A DNA stretch of 64,000 bases from Xenococcaceae cyanobacterium MO_167.B27. GTDB taxonomy: Bacteria > Cyanobacteriota > Cyanobacteriia > Cyanobacteriales > Xenococcaceae. This document shows, piece after piece, positions 57,016 to 64,000 of the stretch; position 1 is the stretch's first letter, and the number at the start of each line of letters is the position of its first letter. The position numbers were made by a program, and so were the translations under genes. The notes under the pieces are model-generated. The model was not told where the DNA came from. It made no database searches and saw only the letters and a list, made by a program, of their open reading frames with translations. The DNA lies in contig JASJCP010000010.1 in NCBI GenBank assembly GCA_030065935.1, positions 47,387 to 111,386 of the forward strand, read 5' to 3'.

Positions 57016-57984
57016 ATGTTGAAAACTGACGAAGTAATATTATCTTTGAAAACAGTAGTAGAGCAAGAAACTGATGCCTTAATTAAATTAAGTCAAACCA
57101 TAGATGAATCATGGTCTAAAGCAGTTGAGATAATCCGAGACTGTAAGGGTAAACTCATAATTTCTGGAGTGGGTAAAAGTGGAGATATTGGCAATAAGAT
57201 TGCATCTTCATTCACATCTACAGGTACTCCTTCAGTATTTATGCACCCCACAGAAGCTAGTCATGGTGCTTTGGGTTTACTTGAAAGCAGAGATGTACTT
57301 TTAGTTCTTTCTGCTTCAGGAAAGACATCAGAACTTGTAGAAACTGTCAGATATGCACAACAAGAAAAAATACCCATTATATTGATTACGAAAAATCCTT
57401 CTAGTCCTCTGGGTCAATTATCGGATGTTGTCTTGCAAATACCGAATCTTCCAGAAGCTTGCATTAATGGTCTTGCACCTACTACTTCCACAACCTGTCA
57501 ACTAGTTGTTGGAGATGCGCTAGTGGTAGCCGTGATGTCATTGCGGAACTTTACTGCTAATGACTTCAAAAAATTCCATCCAGGGGGTAACTTAGGAACG
57601 CTTCTGTTACCCGTACAAGACTTTATGTATCAAGGAGAGCAGATTCCCTTAACTGGTTTAGATTCGTCTATTAAAGAAGCTATCATCGAGATGAATTCTA
57701 AGAGCTTGGGATGTGTTGGTGTTGTTAATAAGCGAAATCAGTATATTGGCATATTTACAGATGGAGACCTTCGTAGAGCCTTAGAATCAGAAGTTTCTTT
57801 ACAAGAATCTGTCAGTGAATATATGACCCCATCGCCACTATCGATCGCTCCAGAAATGATAGTATCAGACTTGATAAGATTCCTAGAAACCCACCACATA
57901 CCTAGTGTTTTTGTAGTTAAAGAGGGAACGCCAGTAGGCTTAGTTCACGTTAATCAGCTTACTTCCAATGTTTGGCAGAAATAA
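57016..57984 (+). CDS. kpsF: KpsF/GutQ-type sugar-phosphate isomerase (arabinose-5-phosphate isomerase-like)
   Basis: The 322-residue protein has a SIS domain (about 35-175) with ISGVGKSGDIGNKIASSFTS, PTEASHGALG and FHPGGNLG, and two CBS domains (about 205-322), the architecture of KpsF, GutQ and KdsD. These enzymes interconvert ribulose 5-phosphate and arabinose 5-phosphate. Most cyanobacteria lack Kdo, so the product probably feeds another sugar. The gene is followed by the three-domain enzyme 50 bases later, which suggests one pathway. Confidence 0.9.
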   Translation: MLKTDEVILSLKTVVEQETDALIKLSQTIDESWSKAVEIIRDCKGKLIISGVGKSGDIGNKIASSFTSTGTPSVFMHPTEASHGALGLLESRDVLLVLSASGKTSELVETVRYAQQEKIPIILITKNPSSPLGQLSDVVLQIPNLPEACINGLAPTTSTTCQLVVGDALVVAVMSLRNFTANDFKKFHPGGNLGTLLLPVQDFMYQGEQIPLTGLDSSIKEAIIEMNSKSLGCVGVVNKRNQYIGIFTDGDLRRALESEVSLQESVSEYMTPSPLSIAPEMIVSDLIRFLETHHIPSVFVVKEGTPVGLVHVNQLTSNVWQK

Positions 57985-58034
57985 TAATTGTAATTATTTC
58001 TATTGTCTTATCCCAGTCTTAATGTAATTTTGTT

Positions 58035-59945
58035 ATGAAAACACCAAGTCAAGTTATCGTTCAAGCAGGGGGTAAAGGTACTCGCCTGGGTTCTCTGACA
58101 CAAAACAAACCAAAATGTTTAGTTTCTGTCCAAGGTAAGCCTCTTTTATATCATCTTTTTAGCCTTTATCCCAACAGTACTTTTCAGGTTATTGGAGATT
58201 ACAAAAGCGATGTTTTAGAGACATATCTTTCTGTAGTATCTCCAAAGTGTAATTTTAATTTTATTAAGGCAAGTGGCACAGGTACAGGTTCTGGTATTAG
58301 TCAAGCATTAGAAAATATTAGCGACGATGAGGATATTCTCTTAGTCTGGTGTGACCTGATATTGGGAGGAGATTTTCTGAATGTTGAAGGCTTGAAACTA
58401 GATAGTCCTCAAATTGGCTTAAGTCGTTCTTTTCCCTGTCGTTGGTCTTTAAACAACGATGGAAAACTGGTACATGAAGCCTCTGACCAACGTGGAGTAG
58501 CTGGATTTTTCCGTTTTCCTAACAAAAGTTTCATCTCGGACATTCCTGAAAGTGCAGAATTCGTCCGTTGGCTTTCACACAAAAACCTAGATTTTCAAAA
58601 GGTGTTTCTAGAAAACACTTTGGAAGTAGGAACAACAAAAGCCTATGAAGCAGCACAAGCCACTCAAAGCCACACTAGATTTTTCAACAAGCTAGATTAT
58701 GAGTCAGACCGAGTTGTTAAACGCTGTGTTGACCCTGATTATGACCATTTAATCTCTAACGAATGTCACTGGTATGAATATGTGCAGTCTCAGAACTATG
58801 AGCAGATTCCTAAAATTTATAGTACTGAGCCTCTCACTTTAGAAAAGATAGGCGGTTATCATCCCTTTGAAGTAGAAAGCCACGATAAGGAGCAAATTCG
58901 GAAGATTTTAGATTCTGCAATTAATGCTCTGCAAACACTACATAAACTTGATGAGCAACCAGTTTCGGTAGAATGTATTAAATCTAACTACATTAATAAA
59001 ACCAGAAACCGTGTTAAGAGCGTTGCACCTTTGATTAAAGGTTTTGAGCTTGAAACTATTACAGTCAACGGATTAGAATGTCGCAATCCTTTTCACGAAC
59101 GCTACTCTTGGATATTTGAACAAGCAGAGAAGTATTTATTAAAAACTCAAGGTTCATTCAGTCCCATCCACGGAGATCCTACCTTTTCTAATATGCTTTA
59201 TTCAAATCATAGAGAAGAGGTAGTTTTATTTGATCCTCGCGGATACTTTGGAAACACCAAAATTTTTGGCGACCCCGACTATGATTGGGCAAAACTCTAC
59301 TACTCTGTTGTTGGCAATTACGATGGTTTTAACCGCCGTAAGTTTATCCTCCACGACCAAGGAGAGGGGGATTACACTGTCCAGATGAAGCCTTCCGTGT
59401 ATCGTCAAATTGCTTCAGAGCTTATCCAACAGTTATCAAGTCCTTGTAGAGTAGAACTTTTGCACGCTTTAATTTGGTTGGCTCTTACCAGCTATGCGTC
59501 AGATGATATAGACTCTATTAGGTCTGCTTTTTATCTTGGTGTTTATTATCTGGAAAAAACACTTACCAAATACAACTGGTTTGAGACGAGTTGTTTGTCT
59601 AAAACCTGGTTTTTTGATGTTGATGGGGTACTAGTAAAACATAACGGTCATCTTCATGGAGCAGATGTATGGCTTGATAGTACTCTGGAATTTCTTAAGA
59701 GTCTATCTTCAGAAGATAAAATAATTTTGACAACATCTCGCAAGCCAGAAGATGTTAACTTTCTGATAGAAGAGCTTAAGAGTAAAGGAGTTCAAATTTA
59801 TTCGGTAATTACAGAATTACCTCATGGTGAAAGAATAGTTGTTAATGATAGCAAACCAAGTGGTTTGAGAACAGCCTTTTCAATTCCTCTAGAAAGGGAT
59901 GCTGGAATGACAGATGTTGTTGTTAGTAACAACCCAGTTTTGTAG
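58035..59945 (+). CDS. Three-domain protein: nucleotidyltransferase, APH-fold kinase and HAD phosphatase
   Basis: The 636-residue protein has three parts. Residues 1-225 are a sugar-phosphate nucleotidyltransferase with VQAGGKGTRLGSLTQNKPK. Residues 230-515 are an aminoglycoside/choline-kinase-type fold with catalytic HGDPTFSN (about 378) and metal-binding LFDPRGYFG (about 397). Residues 523-636 are a HAD domain with FDVDGVL (about 526), TTSR and VVNDSKPSG. Together they could phosphorylate, dephosphorylate and activate a sugar or polyol in one chain. The gene lies 50 bases after kpsF. Substrates are not readable. Confidence 0.82.
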   Translation: MKTPSQVIVQAGGKGTRLGSLTQNKPKCLVSVQGKPLLYHLFSLYPNSTFQVIGDYKSDVLETYLSVVSPKCNFNFIKASGTGTGSGISQALENISDDEDILLVWCDLILGGDFLNVEGLKLDSPQIGLSRSFPCRWSLNNDGKLVHEASDQRGVAGFFRFPNKSFISDIPESAEFVRWLSHKNLDFQKVFLENTLEVGTTKAYEAAQATQSHTRFFNKLDYESDRVVKRCVDPDYDHLISNECHWYEYVQSQNYEQIPKIYSTEPLTLEKIGGYHPFEVESHDKEQIRKILDSAINALQTLHKLDEQPVSVECIKSNYINKTRNRVKSVAPLIKGFELETITVNGLECRNPFHERYSWIFEQAEKYLLKTQGSFSPIHGDPTFSNMLYSNHREEVVLFDPRGYFGNTKIFGDPDYDWAKLYYSVVGNYDGFNRRKFILHDQGEGDYTVQMKPSVYRQIASELIQQLSSPCRVELLHALIWLALTSYASDDIDSIRSAFYLGVYYLEKTLTKYNWFETSCLSKTWFFDVDGVLVKHNGHLHGADVWLDSTLEFLKSLSSEDKIILTTSRKPEDVNFLIEELKSKGVQIYSVITELPHGERIVVNDSKPSGLRTAFSIPLERDAGMTDVVVSNNPVL

Positions 59946-60651
59946 TAACCAAAAATACAATAAGTAGGTAAAAATCATGCTGTCTGAAAAACCTTGAGAA
60001 ATTGCCATAAACTATTAATGTATATAAGAGTATTCGTTAGCCAAAAATAGCGATTACTCTTTTTTTTTATTTTTTATTACTAACAAGATTTAAAATATTT
60101 AACTAACTAGTTCATTTTATTGTTTATTACAGACTTTTTTAGGAAATTAAATTATATTGTTTGTCTTTGACAGCCGACTGGTACACTGAGCAACTGTTAA
60201 TGAGAATGAAGTTCCTTCATTCTTTACAAAATCGATACATTATCTTCAGGATAAATTAACTAAAACAAACGTATGTTAAGTTGATTCGTGATAATATTAC
60301 CTCAGTTTAGATAAGCACTATTGCTCTCTAGTAAGAGGGTAAAAGACCTGATTTAAAAGGATGAGTTTTGGGAAGCATCACATCTCGAAACAAGTGATGA
60401 AAGCTTGATAAGTGTTTTGACATTGTCTTGGTCAGACAATCTAACAAGGAAAAACTAATTATGGGAAAGATTTAGCAGCACAAGACAGTAACAACTATTT
60501 GAGTTTGACAAAAAAGCCAGAACTTAAGTAAGGCTTAAGTACAAATATAAATCTTTCTAGAATATAGCCGGTTAACAAGTATTATTTATCAGCATAAATA
60601 ATAAGTATTAAACATAGGAAATAAAACATTAATATAACTCAAGAAAAGTAT
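59946..60651. other. Long gap with a terminator at its start
   Basis: After the terminator (60027-60069) there are 580 AT-rich bases with no gene, tRNA or recognised riboswitch. The sulfotransferase promoter must lie here; the long leader could be regulatory. Confidence 0.45.
60027..60069 (+). terminator. Intrinsic terminator of the kpsF operon
   Basis: AGAGTA (60027-60032) and TACTCT (60055-60060) close a stem with inner TCG/CGA pairing, followed directly by nine T. Confidence 0.75.
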
Positions 60652-62415
60652 ATGTCAACTAATACAGAGCAACTCAAAGCCAATGAATATTTGGGTCAAG
60701 GAAATAATAATCAACAACAGGGAAACATGGCTAAATCTGTTGAAAGCTATCAAAAAGCTCTTGAGCTTAATCCCAATTCAGTTCCAGCTTTATCTGAGTT
60801 AGCCCAAATTTATAAAGAGCAGAAGCAATATGAACCAGCTTTTACTTATTATTTGAAGCTTGTGTCACTGCGACCGAAAAAGCCAAGTTTTTTTCAGAGT
60901 TTGGCTAGAGTGTCAACAAATTACGCCAAAGTTTTACTCAAGAAAAATGACCTAGAGACTGCGATCGCAGCTTACCAAGAATTTCTCAATCAAAAACTCC
61001 CTAAAAATCACAACCTAGATAAAATAGACCGAATTTGCCAAACTTTGGGAGAATCAATCCACAAACTAAGTATCAGACAAGGGGAATTTAGTTCTGCAAC
61101 TACCTTTTTCCAAGAAGCTATAGAAAAATCCCCCTATAAGCTATGGAGTTACTACTATCTAGGGAATATTTTAGCTAAACAAGATAAGCTGGATGAAGCC
61201 ATTGCTTGTTATGAGAAAGCAGTGGAAATTCGACCCAAATTCCCTCTGGTTCTTCTATCATTGGGAAGACTACTTCTGAAAAAAGATCGTCCCAATCAAG
61301 CTTTCCAATGTGGTCTTAAAATTCTTCAGAATCGAGGCAATTTTAAAAACACAAGATTAAATCATATTTTCATCGAATTATTATCAATTAAGTCTAACTC
61401 CACAAAATCGAAAGAAGCATTACAAAAAGCCATTGAACAGATCGAAACCTCTAGTTCTAACCAAGGCTTAAAATTGAAAGCAGCTACCTACAGAAATATA
61501 GGAAAGATTCTACGAAACCAAGGACAGTATTCAGAAGCAATTGAATTTTATCAAAAGTCACTTTATCATCGCTTACAACAATCCCGTCCTGAATTTGTCA
61601 ATCACTATTGGGAACAGGGCAAACTTCAAGCACCAGATTTTTCAGTTATCGGATTTGGAAAATGTGGCACAACTGCTTTTTATGATTACCTAGGTCAACA
61701 TCCCCACGTTTTACCAGCAGTGGGAAAAGAACCCATGTATCTCTATCATGGGTTAGTTAAGTCAAAAGATGTTGAAACCAAAGATTGGTCTTTGCCAAGC
61801 CCTGAAAAGGACTTATATCTGGCTCATTTTGCCCCAAGACCTGAAGGGAGTCACTTTATCACAGGGGAAGCTAGTACGACTAATGTCTTCCCAGGATGCG
61901 ACACAATTATGTCCAGTTGGTTTCCCAATATTAAACTAATTGCTATTGTCAGAGAACCAGTCAGGCGTACTATATCTCATTACGAACAGCTTTTAAAAGT
62001 TGGAAGTCAAAAGGGAACTTTAGAAGAAGTAATCAACTCGGAACTGGATGAACTAGAAGCATCAACCGATATAGCTCAAACAGTTATCAGGAAATTTAGG
62101 AGAGGTTGGAAGGAACATATAGCAATGAGTTTATACGTTTATCCCTTAGAAAGATGGATGAACTTATTTCCCAGAGAACAATTTTTGATTTTGACCAATG
62201 AACAATTAGCTCAATATCCAGAGGCAACAATGAAGCAAGCTTTTGAGTTTCTGGGACTACCTGAGTGTAACTCCATTGGATACCACCCCAGAAATGTGGG
62301 GTCTTATCCTGAAGTCGATCCTAAGTTACTCTCCCGTTTATCTGACTTTTTTAGACCTCATAACCAGAGATTAGAAGAGTTGCTCGGGAAAAAATTGAAC
62401 TGGGACGATAATTAA
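60652..62415 (+). CDS. TPR-sulfotransferase fusion (copy 1 of a tandem pair)
   Basis: The 587-residue protein has TPRs at about 10-90, 160-235 and 275-310 (for example QDKLDEAIACYEKAVEIRP). A sulfotransferase domain follows with FSVIGFGKCGTTAFYDYL (PAPS loop, about 329-346) and LIAIVREPVRRTISHYEQ (3'-phosphate site, about 427-444), of the heparan-sulfotransferase-like group. It should transfer sulfate from PAPS to a glycan. The gene at 62733 is a close paralog. A transposon end remnant follows its stop within about 3 bases. Confidence 0.87.
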   Translation: MSTNTEQLKANEYLGQGNNNQQQGNMAKSVESYQKALELNPNSVPALSELAQIYKEQKQYEPAFTYYLKLVSLRPKKPSFFQSLARVSTNYAKVLLKKNDLETAIAAYQEFLNQKLPKNHNLDKIDRICQTLGESIHKLSIRQGEFSSATTFFQEAIEKSPYKLWSYYYLGNILAKQDKLDEAIACYEKAVEIRPKFPLVLLSLGRLLLKKDRPNQAFQCGLKILQNRGNFKNTRLNHIFIELLSIKSNSTKSKEALQKAIEQIETSSSNQGLKLKAATYRNIGKILRNQGQYSEAIEFYQKSLYHRLQQSRPEFVNHYWEQGKLQAPDFSVIGFGKCGTTAFYDYLGQHPHVLPAVGKEPMYLYHGLVKSKDVETKDWSLPSPEKDLYLAHFAPRPEGSHFITGEASTTNVFPGCDTIMSSWFPNIKLIAIVREPVRRTISHYEQLLKVGSQKGTLEEVINSELDELEASTDIAQTVIRKFRRGWKEHIAMSLYVYPLERWMNLFPREQFLILTNEQLAQYPEATMKQAFEFLGLPECNSIGYHPRNVGSYPEVDPKLLSRLSDFFRPHNQRLEELLGKKLNWDDN

Positions 62416-62632
62416 TTGCTTGACATCCTCGCCCAATCCTTGAGGGGTGATTCCTATCAGCCTTAAGATCGAAGCAGACTTCAGCGTCGTGATGTTAGAG
62501 TACCTTCGGCTCGCCGTAACCCGACAAGATTGCGCTCTTTAATTAGCCTCGCGAGCTTGTAAGCCAAGACAAACCCTTAAAGAGCGGAACTAGGAGACAA
62601 ATCACCCCAAAATACTCAATTCACTATCACTA
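62416..62632 (-). mobile_element. IS200/IS605-type right-end remnant between the paralogs
   Basis: On the minus strand the region ends in GGAATCACCCC-TCAAGGATT-GGGCGAGGATGTCAAGC (shown split), a right-end palindrome with terminal TCAA at about 62418. The preceding bases to about 62630 form several short stems (for example CGCTCTTTAA/TTAAAGAGCG at 62533 and 62576), like an omega-RNA scaffold. There is no tnpB. The end abuts the stop of the sulfotransferase gene. Confidence 0.62.
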
Positions 62633-62732
62633 AGACTCTTAGATAATTGGCGATTTTTAAGCAAGTTTTTGACTTTTAAGTGTTCATAGGCTACAAAATC
62701 GTTAGATCGGACAACGCAACCAGGAGATAATT

Positions 62733-64000
62733 ATGTCAACTGATATAGAACAAGCTAAAGTCAGTGAAAATTTGGGTCAAGTAAATAAGCCTCAACAGCA
62801 GGGAAACATGGTATCTATTGAGAGCTATCAAAAAGCTCTTGAGCTTAATCCCAATTCGGTTACAGCTTTATCTGAGTTAGCCCAAATTTATCGAGAACAG
62901 AAGCAATACGATGGAGCTTTTACTTATTATCTGAAGCTGGTGTCATTGCGACCGAAAAAGCCAAGTTTTCTTCAGAGTCTGGTGAGAGTATCAACAGATT
63001 ATGCCAAAGTTTTACTCAAGAAAAATGACCTCAATCGAGCGATCGCAGCTTACCAAGAATTTCTCAATCAAAAACTACCTAAAGACAACCTAGATAAAAT
63101 AGACAGAATTTGTAAGATTTTGGGAGATTTAATTGTCAAACTCAGTGTCAGACAAGGGGCATTTAGTTCCCCTACTACCTTTTTCCAAGAAGCTATTGAA
63201 AAATACCCCTATAAGGTATGGAGTTACTATCATTTAGGGAATATTTTAGCTAAACAAGATAAGTTGAACGAAGCAATTGCTTGTTATGAGAAAGCAGTGG
63301 AAATTCGACCCAAATTTTCTCTAGGTCTTCTATCATTGGGAAGACTGCTTCTGAAAAAAGGTCATCGTAATAAAGCTTTTCAATGTGGTCTGAAAATTCT
63401 GGAGTATCAGGGTCGTTTTAAAAACGTAGGGCTAAATCAAAATCTACTTAAGTTGCTCTCAATGCAATCTAAGAATAAACAATCCCCAGAAGCTCTGCAA
63501 AAAACTATTGAACAAATAGAAACCTCCAGTTTTAAACCAAAGGTAAAGCTAGCTGTATATAGAAATATAGCAAAAATACTACGAAATCAAAATAAGCTAG
63601 ATGAAGCGATTGAGTTTTATCAAAAGTCCCTATATCTCTCACTACAAAAATCCAAGCCAGAGTTTGTGGAAAATCATTGGGAAGAGGGCAAACTTCAAGC
63701 ACCAGATTTTTCAGTTATCGGATTTGGAAAATGTGGCACAAGTGCTTTTTACGACTACTTATGTCAACATCCCCAAGTCTTACCAGCAGTGGAGAAAGAA
63801 CCGATGTATTTCTATCATGGGTTAGTTAAGTCGAAAAAAGATGTTGAAACCAAAGATTGGTCTTTGCCTAGTCCCGAAAAGGACTTATATCTGGCTCATT
63901 TTGCCCCAAGACCTGAAGGGAGTCACTTTATCACAGGGGAAGCTAGTACGACTAATGTCTTCCCAGGATGCGACACAATTATGTCCAGTTGGTTTCCCAA
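62733..64000 (+). CDS. TPR-sulfotransferase fusion (copy 2), truncated by the window edge
   Basis: ATG at 62733 after CAGGAGATAATT opens a frame that stays open to the window end (422 codons). It begins with the same layout as the gene at 60652 (STDIEQAKVSENLGQ) and carries the TPRs and the PAPS loop FSVIGFGKCGTSAFYDYL. The 5' part differs clearly from copy 1, while the last ~125 bases are identical to it. One extra lysine codon (about 63832) is in frame. The 3'-phosphate motif and C terminus lie beyond the window. Confidence 0.88.
   Translation, partial: MSTDIEQAKVSENLGQVNKPQQQGNMVSIESYQKALELNPNSVTALSELAQIYREQKQYDGAFTYYLKLVSLRPKKPSFLQSLVRVSTDYAKVLLKKNDLNRAIAAYQEFLNQKLPKDNLDKIDRICKILGDLIVKLSVRQGAFSSPTTFFQEAIEKYPYKVWSYYHLGNILAKQDKLNEAIACYEKAVEIRPKFSLGLLSLGRLLLKKGHRNKAFQCGLKILEYQGRFKNVGLNQNLLKLLSMQSKNKQSPEALQKTIEQIETSSFKPKVKLAVYRNIAKILRNQNKLDEAIEFYQKSLYLSLQKSKPEFVENHWEEGKLQAPDFSVIGFGKCGTSAFYDYLCQHPQVLPAVEKEPMYFYHGLVKSKKDVETKDWSLPSPEKDLYLAHFAPRPEGSHFITGEASTTNVFPGCDTIMSSWFP

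Noticed and set aside
59946..60651. Long leader before the sulfotransferase considered as a riboswitch
   Set aside because: No conserved riboswitch core that I know is visible; only the terminator of the preceding gene is clear.

Overview
The window is cyanobacterial chromosome. The evidence is a carboxysome shell pair (ccmK3, ccmK4), a glucosylglycerol-phosphate phosphatase, many HIP1-type GCGATCGC octamers, pentapeptide and TPR proteins, an AT-rich base composition and heptanucleotide tandem repeats. The glucosylglycerol enzyme suggests a salt-tolerant strain. A Pleurocapsales/Chroococcales-type unicellular or colonial lineage would fit, but the sequence does not fix the genus.

Layout. 0-7 kb: a pentapeptide-repeat protein cut by the window edge, a GT2 glycosyltransferase, rubrerythrin, a class II aldolase, a methyltransferase overlapping an orphan ParA, a candidate small RNA or attenuator (about 4.9 kb), an MFS transporter and a TPR protein. 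7.6-13.5 kb: gnd, a membrane-anchored SGNH-type protein, stpA and gloB. 13.6-19.7 kb: a surface-glycan block with a broken glycosyltransferase, a GT4, an ABC exporter with an unusual C-terminal tail, a GT61 and a sulfotransferase. 20-27 kb: an outer-membrane-like protein, an FHA protein, cysK, an M20 amidohydrolase and a likely operon of a DUF6825-like protein, an ABC1 kinase and a PP2C phosphatase. 27.3-33.8 kb is rich in decay: a frameshifted fatty acyl-AMP ligase, recR with an apparent ATT start, one intact and one frameshifted Uma2 protein, azlCD, a lipoprotein and an AraC gene with an internal deletion. 34-40.4 kb: a DUF2993 protein, an alpha/beta hydrolase, clpS, a CPBP protease, a degenerate IS200/IS605 element with tnpB, and the satellite carboxysome locus ccmK3-ccmK4. 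40.4-49.5 kb is mostly housekeeping: leuS, nurA, bioD, prs, lepB and pyrC.

50-64 kb is the most distinctive region. It is a one-directional island of three large TPR-fused enzymes, a KpsF-type sugar-phosphate isomerase, a single protein joining a nucleotidyltransferase, an APH-fold kinase and a HAD domain, and two tandem TPR-sulfotransferases whose 3' halves are nearly identical. I infer that it makes an activated sugar or polyol phosphate and uses it to build and sulfate a cell-surface glycan. The substrate cannot be read from the sequence.

A second theme is several isolated right-end-like palindromes of IS200/IS605 elements. Four of them abut the 3' end of a gene and point into it. One supplies the last codons of the CPBP protease, and one touches the prs stop codon.
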